This document shows positions 1 through 5,114 of a stretch of DNA of 5,114 nucleotides, piece by piece; positions within the stretch are counted from its first letter, which is position 1; the number at the start of each line of letters is the position of its first letter. The notes beneath the pieces were generated by a model. That model ran no database searches and was not told where the DNA came from. It was given only the letters and a program-made list of their open reading frames with translations. Where the stretch lies: NCBI GenBank assembly GCA_934636045.1, contig CAKTZP010000142.1:1-5114 (forward strand). The letters are read 5' to 3'. The DNA is from an uncultured Oscillospiraceae bacterium (GTDB lineage Bacteria > Bacillota > Clostridia > Oscillospirales > Oscillospiraceae). The position numbers and the translations under genes are program-made.

Positions 1-1257
1 GACGGCGGCGAGCTGAAGGCTGACGAGATCAACGCTTCCCGTTATGTCTATGAGAACCGTGTTGCTGCCGGCCCGTACATGCTCAAGAGCCTCGACACCG
101 GCGCTCTGACCGCGACCCTGGTTCGCAACCCCAACGATGCTGGCAACTTTGAAGGCCAGAAGCCCGCGATCGAGACCATCGTTATCGTCCGCGCTGAGGA
201 CGAGACCATGATGGATAAGTTCAAGACCGGCGAAATCGACTTCCTCTCTCAGCTGTCTGAGGGCGACAAGATCAACGCTGCGCTCGACATGGCCGAGACC
301 GGCGACTACAGCTACTGCCACTACACCCGTAACGGCTACGGCAAGATCATGTTCCAGTGCGACTTCGGACCCACGCAGTTCACCGAGGTTCGTCAGGCCG
401 TTGCTTACCTGCTCGACCGTCAGGAGTTCTGCAACACCTTCACGAGCGGCTTCGGCACCGTCGTTAACGGCCCGTACTCCACCGCACAGTGGATGTATCA
501 GGAATCCGAAGAGCTCTTCAACGATAAGATCAACAACTACACCTACAACCCCGCTGAGGCCGTTAAGGTTCTCGAAGAGGGCGGCTGGACTCTGAATGCC
601 GACGGCACCGAGTACTCCGGCACCGGCGTCCGCTACAAGGAAGTCACTGCGGAAGAAGCTGGCGACTACGAATACAATGTCACGCTCGACGACGGCCGCA
701 TCCTGATGCCTCTGCACATCATGTGGGCTTCCTCCGAGGGCAACTCCGTCTCCGACCTGCTCGTCACGATGCTTGCCAACGGCCAGCAGACTGCTGATGC
801 CGGCATGGTCATCGAGCAGAACACCATGACCTTCTCCGAGCTGCTGAACTGGATCTACCGCGACACCTCTGCCGGCGACCAGTACGGCGTGAAGACCTAT
901 GGCATGTACAACCTCGCGACCGGCTTCACCGCTGTGTACGACTACTCGTTCAACTTCGCTTCCGATCCCGAGAGCGACTATGTCAAGATGGGCTACAACC
1001 AGAACTACATCTTCGACAAGGAGCTGGACGACGCTTCCATGAACATGGTTTATGATGCTGCGCCTGGCGACAACGAGTCCTATCTGAAGTACTATCAGGA
1101 ATTCATCCTCCGCTGGAACGCGCTGCTGCCTGAAATTCCTCTGTACTGCAACGACTATCACACCTTCTTCCCGTCTTGGCTCAAGGACTACAACGAGTCC
1201 ACCATGTGGGACTTCCAGCAGGCGATCGTTTACGCCTCTGTCGAGGGTGCTGAATAA
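1..1257 (+). CDS. ABC transporter family 5 solute-binding protein (Opp/Dpp type), C-terminal part
   Basis: This is the extracytoplasmic ligand-binding subunit of a peptide-type ABC importer; it captures the substrate and delivers it to the permeases encoded downstream. The reading frame is open from the first base, and the first ATG at 79 is internal: the 26 codons before it continue the family pattern into GPYMLKS (residues 24-30 of the visible part), so the gene begins upstream and its signal peptide and lipobox are not visible. The 418 visible residues include the family hallmark VRQAVAYLLDR (130-140), NPAEAVKVLEEGGW (183-196), and a C-terminal EIPLY (378-382) followed by an aromatic tail ending in a TAA stop. 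A long acidic, Tyr-rich middle section is typical of clostridial members. The ligand cannot be read from sequence; oligopeptides are the family default, but sugars, nickel and opines are alternatives. The assignment to SBP_bac_5 is secure. Confidence 0.93.
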   Translation, partial: DGGELKADEINASRYVYENRVAAGPYMLKSLDTGALTATLVRNPNDAGNFEGQKPAIETIVIVRAEDETMMDKFKTGEIDFLSQLSEGDKINAALDMAETGDYSYCHYTRNGYGKIMFQCDFGPTQFTEVRQAVAYLLDRQEFCNTFTSGFGTVVNGPYSTAQWMYQESEELFNDKINNYTYNPAEAVKVLEEGGWTLNADGTEYSGTGVRYKEVTAEEAGDYEYNVTLDDGRILMPLHIMWASSEGNSVSDLLVTMLANGQQTADAGMVIEQNTMTFSELLNWIYRDTSAGDQYGVKTYGMYNLATGFTAVYDYSFNFASDPESDYVKMGYNQNYIFDKELDDASMNMVYDAAPGDNESYLKYYQEFILRWNALLPEIPLYCNDYHTFFPSWLKDYNESTMWDFQQAIVYASVEGAE

Positions 1258-1282
1258 TTTAGAAACCCCCAAAAGAACTTTG

Positions 1283-1311
1283 GCGACGGGGCGGAAAAAC
1301 CGCCCCGTCGC
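1283..1311 (+). terminator. Strong 12-bp hairpin after the binding-protein gene (partial terminator or mRNA-stabilising stem)
   Basis: GCGACGGGGCGG (1283-1294) pairs perfectly with CCGCCCCGTCGC (1300-1311) around a loop of five A, beginning 25 bases after the stop codon of the binding protein. The stem is as strong as an intrinsic terminator, but the T-run (TTTTT at 1321-1325) starts nine bases beyond the stem, after TTCCCCCTA, so it is not a textbook rho-independent terminator. Stems in this position between binding-protein and permease genes often lower downstream expression or protect the upstream message, which gives an excess of binding protein over permease. That role is inferred here. 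Confidence 0.7.
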
Positions 1312-1536
1312 TTCCCCCTATTTTTGCTCAGACCGCTGAAAAGCTCTGATGCCGTCCGTCCGAGCCTCGGATCTGGCCTAAATCGCTGCGATACTGCCTG
1401 CAACCGCGGGTTGAAATTGCCCGGTTTCGGTCAACCACCGCTCCCGGCGGCACCACCAGAGCCTTTCCGCGTTCTGAGCGCCGTGCTCAGGGACATTCCT
1501 TTGCTGACCTTGATGCTGTTTTAACTCTGAAATTTC

Positions 1537-1561
1537 ATCCGCGCAACGATTATGCGTGGAT
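1537..1561 (+). repeat. Inverted repeat upstream of the oppB ribosome site
   Basis: ATCCGCGCA (1537-1545) and TGCGTGGAT (1553-1561) form a 9-bp inverted repeat with one G-T pair around a 7-base spacer. It is directly preceded by the perfect palindrome GAAATTTC (1529-1536). It lies 21 bases before the ribosome site of the permease gene. It could be an operator or a leader stem; no regulator can be named. Confidence 0.35.
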
Positions 1562-1582
1562 TTCAATACAAAACTATTAGAA

Positions 1583-1589
1583 AAGGAGG
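1583..1589 (+). promoter_or_regulatory. Ribosome binding site that fixes the oppB start
   Basis: AAGGAGG stands 7 bases before the ATG at 1597. The in-frame ATG at 1552 has no such site and lies in the loop of an inverted repeat, and it would add 15 charged residues not expected in this family. The start at 1597 is therefore preferred. Confidence 0.9.
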
Positions 1590-1596
1590 GCGCAGG

Positions 1597-2613
1597 ATGA
1601 CGAAATATGTGCTGAAGCGTATCGGTTATATGATTCTGGTCTTTTTGATCGTGTCGCTTTTGATGTATTCTATCTATAACCTGATTCCTACTGACCCTGC
1701 CCGTGCTCAGCTGGAAGGCCTCAAGCAGAGCTTGAAACCCGAACAGTATGAGGCGCGCTATCAACAGCTTCGCGACCAAATGGGTCTGAACGATCCGCTG
1801 ATCGTTCGTTACGCCCGCTGGATGGGCTTCGCGCCGGAAAAGAACGGCGGCTTCAGCGGCCTGCTCCAAGGCGACTTCGGCTATTCGCAGACGTTTAAGC
1901 AAAACGTCATCGATGTTCTTCCGCCGCGTATGCTCAACACGGTGTATCTGAACATCTTCTCCACCATCCTTGCGCTCGTCATTACCATCCCGCTCGGTAT
2001 CTTCTGCGCCGTCCATAAGAAGGGCAAGTTCGATAATACCGTGCAGGTGTTCACCATCATTGGCTATTCCATCCCGGTGTATATCATCGCGCTGCTGTTC
2101 ATCTGGCTGTTCGCGGTCACGCTGGGGTGGCTGCCCGTCTCCGGCATTGAGACGCCCGGCAACAACTACGAAGGCTTCCGCGCCTTCCTTGACCGGGTGT
2201 ACTATATGATCCTGCCGGTGCTGGTCATGACCGTCGGCTCCCTCGGCGGTATGACGCGCTACGTCCGCGCGGCGATGATCGAATCGTTGAGCATGGACTA
2301 TATCCGCACCGCGCGCGCCAAGGGCCTGCGCGAGAAGGTCGTTGTCTATTCCCATGCGTGGCGCAACGCCCTGCTGCCCGTCGTGACTGTCATCATCGGC
2401 TGGTTCATCAGCATCTTCTCCGGCTCGCTGATCATTGAGAACATGTTCTCCCTCAACGGCATGGGTCAGCTGTACTATAAGGCGCTGACCGGCAACGACT
2501 ACGAGCTGGCGCTCATCATTCAGATGTTCTATGTCGTGATCGCCCTCGTCGGCCAGCTGATCACCGACCTGAGCTACGGCTTGGTCGACCCGCGCGTCCG
2601 CGTGGACAAGTAA
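1597..2613 (+). CDS. oppB: OppB/DppB-type ABC transporter permease
   Basis: This is one of the two membrane subunits that form the import channel. It has 338 residues, normal for the family. The start MTKYVLKRIGYM is the classic OppB opening, a short basic stretch followed at once by the first membrane helix (about 9-30). Next comes the external region with GLNDPLIVRYARWM (63-76) and GDFGYS (92-97), then membrane helices near 116-139, 151-174, 203-219, 258-281 and 308-328. The EAA coupling loop that contacts the ATPase is clear (SMDYIRTARAKGLREKVVV and on to NALLP, 232-261), and the C-terminus carries DPRVR (331-335). Nothing is missing. The stop codon overlaps the ribosome site of the next permease gene, so the two are translated from one message. 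The symbol follows family and order; dppB would be equally fair because the ligand is unknown. Confidence 0.95.
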   Translation: MTKYVLKRIGYMILVFLIVSLLMYSIYNLIPTDPARAQLEGLKQSLKPEQYEARYQQLRDQMGLNDPLIVRYARWMGFAPEKNGGFSGLLQGDFGYSQTFKQNVIDVLPPRMLNTVYLNIFSTILALVITIPLGIFCAVHKKGKFDNTVQVFTIIGYSIPVYIIALLFIWLFAVTLGWLPVSGIETPGNNYEGFRAFLDRVYYMILPVLVMTVGSLGGMTRYVRAAMIESLSMDYIRTARAKGLREKVVVYSHAWRNALLPVVTVIIGWFISIFSGSLIIENMFSLNGMGQLYYKALTGNDYELALIIQMFYVVIALVGQLITDLSYGLVDPRVRVDK

Positions 2614-2618
2614 GGAGG
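2612..2618 (+). promoter_or_regulatory. Ribosome binding site that decides the oppC start
   Basis: AAGGAGG overlaps the TAA stop of the upstream permease. It is 7 bases from the ATG at 2626 but only 1 base from the in-frame ATG at 2620. The spacing before 2626 equals that before the upstream permease, so 2626 is the likely start and the two-residue longer form is unlikely. Confidence 0.8.
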
Positions 2619-2625
2619 TATGACG

Positions 2626-4464
2626 ATGAAGAATAAGAAGAAAAAGTCAAAGTCCTCCCTGTTCGGCCGCCTGTTTGGCAACCGCAACAAGACCATGAGC
2701 TTCATGGAGGAAGAGCAGCTCCAGAGCCCCGGCCGCCTGATTGCGAAAAACTTTTTGCACAATCGGCTCGGCATGTTCGGCCTGATCTTCTTCCTGCTGA
2801 TCTTCCTGTTTGTGATGCTCGGACCGTACCTGTTTAAGCTCGACCTGTCTTCGCAGGACAACACGCAGATCAACGTCCCCCCCGGACTGAACATGATGTC
2901 CGTCCCCGACGGCCTCAAGGGCAACGTGCAGGATATTTCCGCCGGCACGACCTACGGCGTCGGCGTCGATAAGGACGGCAAGCTCTACACGTGGGGCTAT
3001 ACCCGCATTACCGATACCATCGACCTCGCGAAGATCCCCGATGAGGTTCGCGAGAAGAAAATCGTCGCTGTCGCGGCCGGCTATGACCACATCGTCGCGC
3101 TCGACGAAAACGGTGGCATCTACGTCTGGGGCAACACCCGTCTGAAGCAGGATATGCTCCCGAACGACCTCCAGATGGCCACCGCCATGGGCAAGAATCT
3201 GGACATCGTCCAGATCGAGGCCAGCTACCAGTTCTCCGCTGCCGTGACCGCAAAGGGTCAGCTCTATATGTGGGGCAACGAGAACATGGCCGATATCAAG
3301 GTGCAGAAGGCCTATCAGGGACATGTCAAGAAGGTCGCCCTGACCACCTATGCCTATATTGCCCTGCTGGATGACGGCTCGGTCGTCTACTCCGGCTTCT
3401 CCAAGGATAACTCGCTGGTCAAGGTGCCCGAATCGGTCTCCAGCGGCGTCGTCGACATCGCGGCGACCAGCAACGCCGTCGCGGCGGTCAAGGAAGACGG
3501 CTCCGTCGTCGTCTGGGGCAACTGCGACGCGGGCGAGAACAACATCCCCGCCTTTGAAAGCAAGCCCGTCGAGCTCTACGGCGGCCGCTATCACTTCACC
3601 GCGCTCATGGACGACGGCGAGGTCATCTCTTGGGGCGGCAACGACCACCATCAGACCGACATCCCCGACTCCGTCAACGACAACGAGATCGAGACCGTCT
3701 TTGCTGGCTTCTATCAGAACTACGCCATCACCACGAGCGGCGAGGTCGTCACTTGGGGCCTGAAGGGCTATGTCTGCGGCACCGACGAACTCGGCCGTGA
3801 CATTCTGACCCGTATCGTCAACGGCGGTAAGGTCACCATGACCGTCGGCGCGATCTCCGTCATCATCGAGCTCATCATCGGCATCATCCTCGGCGGTCTG
3901 GCCGGTTACTTCGGCGGCTGGGTGGATAACATCATCATGCGTATCTCCGAGGTCGTCGGCGGCCTGCCGTTCCTGCCGTTCGCGATGATCCTTTCCGCGA
4001 TTATCGGCACGCGCATCTCCGTCGAGCAGAGAATGTACCTCATCATGGTCGTCCTCGGCGTCCTGTCGTGGCCGGGCATCTGCCACCTGATCCGTGCGCA
4101 GATCTTCTCCCAGCGCGAGCAGGAGTATGTCACCGCGGCCAAGGCCATGGGCGTCAAGGAAAAGAGCATCATCTTCCGTCACATCATCCCGAACGTCATG
4201 AGCCTCATCCTCGTCAATGCGACGCTGAGCTTCGCCACCTGCATGCTGACCGAGTCCTCCCTGTCCTACATGGGCTTCGGTATTTCGGCGCCGACCCCGA
4301 CTTGGGGCAACATGCTGACCGGTGCGAATAACTCCATCGTCATTCAGCAGTACTGGTGGCGCTGGGTCTTCCCGGCAGCGATCTTCGGCATCTGCACCAT
4401 CTGCATCAACCTCGTGGGCGATGCACTGCGTGATGCGGTCGATCCCAAGTCGGCAGAACGCTAA
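2626..4464 (+). CDS. oppC: OppC/DppC-type ABC permease with a seven-repeat RCC1/BLIP-II-like beta-propeller inserted after the first membrane helix
   Basis: This is the second channel subunit of the importer, with an extra external domain. It has 612 residues against roughly 300 for the family. A Lys-rich cytoplasmic N-terminus (KNKKKKSK) leads to an OppC_N-like segment (about 30-48) and helix 1 (49-70). A short external stretch resembling the usual DPxxQ...PP region (75-87) follows. Seven RCC1-like repeats occupy about 93-378, and the normal family sequence resumes at GTDELGRD (385-392). The core is complete: helices near 402-427, 443-462, 470-489, 520-545 and 577-600, the EAA loop EYVTAAKAMGVKEKSIIFRH (500-519), and the conserved end LVGDALRDAVDPK (596-608). 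The frame is unbroken across both junctions, and GC-rich third positions are the same inside and outside the insert, so it is not a recent or accidental join. By topology (basic N-terminus inside) the propeller faces outward, where the binding protein docks. The permease call is secure; the propeller's job is unknown. Confidence 0.93.
   Translation: MKNKKKKSKSSLFGRLFGNRNKTMSFMEEEQLQSPGRLIAKNFLHNRLGMFGLIFFLLIFLFVMLGPYLFKLDLSSQDNTQINVPPGLNMMSVPDGLKGNVQDISAGTTYGVGVDKDGKLYTWGYTRITDTIDLAKIPDEVREKKIVAVAAGYDHIVALDENGGIYVWGNTRLKQDMLPNDLQMATAMGKNLDIVQIEASYQFSAAVTAKGQLYMWGNENMADIKVQKAYQGHVKKVALTTYAYIALLDDGSVVYSGFSKDNSLVKVPESVSSGVVDIAATSNAVAAVKEDGSVVVWGNCDAGENNIPAFESKPVELYGGRYHFTALMDDGEVISWGGNDHHQTDIPDSVNDNEIETVFAGFYQNYAITTSGEVVTWGLKGYVCGTDELGRDILTRIVNGGKVTMTVGAISVIIELIIGIILGGLAGYFGGWVDNIIMRISEVVGGLPFLPFAMILSAIIGTRISVEQRMYLIMVVLGVLSWPGICHLIRAQIFSQREQEYVTAAKAMGVKEKSIIFRHIIPNVMSLILVNATLSFATCMLTESSLSYMGFGISAPTPTWGNMLTGANNSIVIQQYWWRWVFPAAIFGICTICINLVGDALRDAVDPKSAER
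2902..3759 (+). repeat. Seven RCC1/BLIP-II-like propeller repeats within oppC
   Basis: The pattern is a hydrophobic V/I-x-x-V/I start, then A-G/A-x-x-x-x-x-A-V/L, a D/E-x-G turn, V/I/L-Y/V-x-W-G, and a P-D/E-x segment. The repeats begin at about 2926, 3061, 3205, 3325, 3448, 3565 and 3688. Examples are IVAVAAGYDHIVALDENGG (146-164), KLYTWG, IYVWG, LYMWG, VVVWG, VISWG and VVTWG. Repeat lengths of 39-48 residues and the QTDIPDS-type linker in repeat 6 are closer to the bacterial BLIP-II style than to the longer eukaryotic RCC1 blades. Repeat 4 is the weakest, with YSG in place of the W-G. Repeat 7 stops after its W-G, and VPDGLKGN (93-100), just before repeat 1, supplies the missing segment, as expected for a closed ring. 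The fold is a prediction from the repeat pattern. Confidence 0.88.
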
Positions 4465-4470
4465 AGGAGG
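4463..4470 (+). promoter_or_regulatory. Ribosome binding site of oppD
   Basis: AAAGGAGG overlaps the TAA stop (4462-4464) of the upstream permease and stands 9 bases before the ATG at 4480, which links translation of the ATPase to the permease message. Confidence 0.85.
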
Positions 4471-4479
4471 TTTGGAACG

Positions 4480-5114
4480 ATGTTACTGGAATTAAAGAAC
4501 CTCAAGACCTTCTTTGAAACAAAGCGAGGCACGGTCAAGGCCGTCAACGGCGTGAGCTATTCGCTCGATGCCGGCAAGGTGCTCGGCGTCGTCGGTGAAT
4601 CCGGCTCCGGCAAGAGCGTCTCGGCCATGAGCATCCTCCGCCTGCTCGATGGCAACGGCTATATCGAGTCCGGCGAAATTCTCTTCAACGGTGTCGATCT
4701 GACCACGATCTCCACCAATGAAATGTACAAGATCCGCGGCAACGAGATCTCCGTCATCTTCCAAGAGCCGATGACGAGCCTCAACCCCGTGTTTACCGTC
4801 AGCAAGCAGCTTTCCGAACCGCTCATGATCCATCAGGGCATGAGCAAGAAGGAAGCGGCGCAAAAGGCCGTCGAGCTGCTGTCCGACGTCAAGATCCCGA
4901 ACCCCGAGGTCGTCGCGAAGCAGTATCCGCACCAGTTGTCCGGCGGTATGCGCCAGCGCGTCATGATCGCCATGGCGCTGGCCTGCAAGCCGAAGCTGCT
5001 GATCGCGGACGAGCCGACCACCGCACTCGACGTGACCATTCAGGCACAGATCCTGAAGCTCATGAACGAGCTGCGCGAAAAGAACGGCACGGCCGTGCTG
5101 TTCATCACCCATGA
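4480..5114 (+). CDS. oppD: OppD/DppD-type ABC transporter ATPase, N-terminal part
   Basis: This is the cytoplasmic ATP-hydrolysing subunit that drives the importer through the EAA loops of the permeases. The 211 complete codons begin [17 protein letters not shown], the standard OppD opening. Visible motifs are the Walker A site GESGSGKS (39-46), the Q-loop [10 protein letters not shown] (94-103, Q95), the ABC signature LSGGMRQR (153-160), Walker B LLIADEPT (173-180, with D177 and E178), the D-loop ALD (182-184) and the switch histidine H211 in the last whole codon. All catalytic residues are present. The gene is cut by the window edge, so the remainder, including the oligopeptide-family C-terminal extension with its cysteines, lies outside. 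SALNP-type wording in the Q-loop (here TSLNP) and the order after oppB-oppC mark it as D; an OppF/DppF partner is expected next. Confidence 0.95.
   Translation, partial: MLLELKNLKTFFETKRGTVKAVNGVSYSLDAGKVLGVVGESGSGKSVSAMSILRLLDGNGYIESGEILFNGVDLTTISTNEMYKIRGNEISVIFQEPMTSLNPVFTVSKQLSEPLMIHQGMSKKEAAQKAVELLSDVKIPNPEVVAKQYPHQLSGGMRQRVMIAMALACKPKLLIADEPTTALDVTIQAQILKLMNELREKNGTAVLFITH

Larger units (their letters stand above)
1258..1596 (+). other. Non-coding gap and probable leader between binding protein and permease genes
   Basis: No convincing gene lies in these 339 bases. The only sizeable + strand frame (TTG at 1324 to 1524) has no ribosome site and encodes a low-complexity Pro/Leu-rich string. 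The left end holds a strong hairpin (annotated separately). The middle is GC-rich with modest inverted repeats: GGTTGA 1409-1414 with TCAACC 1431-1436, enclosing CCG 1421-1423 with CGG 1428-1430; and CTGAGC 1474-1479 with GCTCAG 1485-1490. From about 1520 the base composition turns AT-richer, which would suit a promoter. A weak candidate is TTGATG (1510-1515), 17 bases, then TTTCAT (1533-1538), four of six matches in each box. I recognise no known riboswitch class. Confidence 0.6.

Noticed and set aside
1324..1524. A 66-codon + strand frame starting with TTG in the spacer
   Set aside because: It has no ribosome site, starts inside the T-run after the hairpin, and gives a low-complexity sequence with no recognisable motif.
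1552..1596. The longer oppB start at 1552
   Set aside because: There is no ribosome site in front of it, it lies within an inverted repeat, and the strong site at 1583-1589 serves the ATG at 1597, which gives the standard family N-terminus.
1378..2355. A 325-codon open frame on the - strand across the gap and oppB
   Set aside because: It covers oppB and the spacer, its product is a charged His/Arg/Asp-rich string without domains, and it is explained by third-position GC bias in the real gene.
2902..3759. The possibility that the propeller is a separate gene or a foreign insertion that broke oppC
   Set aside because: There is no stop, start or ribosome site at either junction, no terminal inverted repeats or target duplication that I can see, the frame is continuous, and base and codon use match the flanks.
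2647..4182. A 511-codon open frame on the - strand opposite oppC
   Set aside because: It is rich in Asp, Val, Gly and Ala, as expected for the mirror of a GC3-rich gene. It matches no family I know, and the + strand carries an unmistakable permease and repeat pattern over the same bases.
4492..5112. A 206-codon open frame on the - strand opposite oppD
   Set aside because: The + strand here encodes all ABC ATPase motifs in order; the opposite frame is a shadow.

Overview
The window carries most of an Opp/Dpp-type (peptide/nickel family) ABC importer operon, all on the + strand: the C-terminal two-thirds or so of a family 5 solute-binding protein, a 339-base gap holding a strong hairpin, an OppB/DppB-type permease, a very unusual OppC/DppC-type permease, and the start of an OppD/DppD-type ATPase that runs off the right edge. 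Strong AAGGAGG-type ribosome sites, GC-rich third codon positions, the style of the binding protein (including the EIPLY...DYHTFFPSWL...Y tail) and the absence of any outer-membrane signature suggest a moderately GC-rich Gram-positive Clostridia, perhaps an Oscillospirales/Ruminococcaceae-like gut bacterium. That placement is an inference from style, not a proven identification.

Layout: 1-1257 is the binding protein (5' end outside the window). 1258-1596 is non-coding; it has a perfect 12-bp GC-rich stem at 1283-1311, some smaller inverted repeats, an AT-richer stretch from about 1520, and the ribosome site of the first permease. 1597-2613 is permease 1. 2626-4464 is permease 2. 4480-5114 is the ATPase, cut just after its switch histidine. 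The three genes from 1597 onward are spaced by 12 and 15 bases and are surely co-transcribed.

The standout feature is permease 2. It is 612 residues long, about twice the family norm. Between its first membrane helix and the conserved GTDELGRD element that precedes the permease core it holds seven RCC1/BLIP-II-like repeats (residues about 93-378). These should form a complete seven-bladed beta-propeller on the outer face of the membrane. The last repeat lacks the P-D/E segment that ends most other repeats, and such a segment stands just before the first repeat. This is what a closed propeller inserted into a loop would look like. The rest of the permease is intact, so this appears to be a working transporter with an added external domain, not a broken gene.

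How the parts would work together: the lipid-anchored or secreted binding protein captures a ligand (probably an oligopeptide or a related small molecule), docks on the outer face of the two permeases, and the OppD ATPase with a partner expected downstream (OppF/DppF) drives transport. The propeller sits where the binding protein docks and could act in docking, ligand capture, or binding to another extracellular partner; nothing in the sequence decides which.
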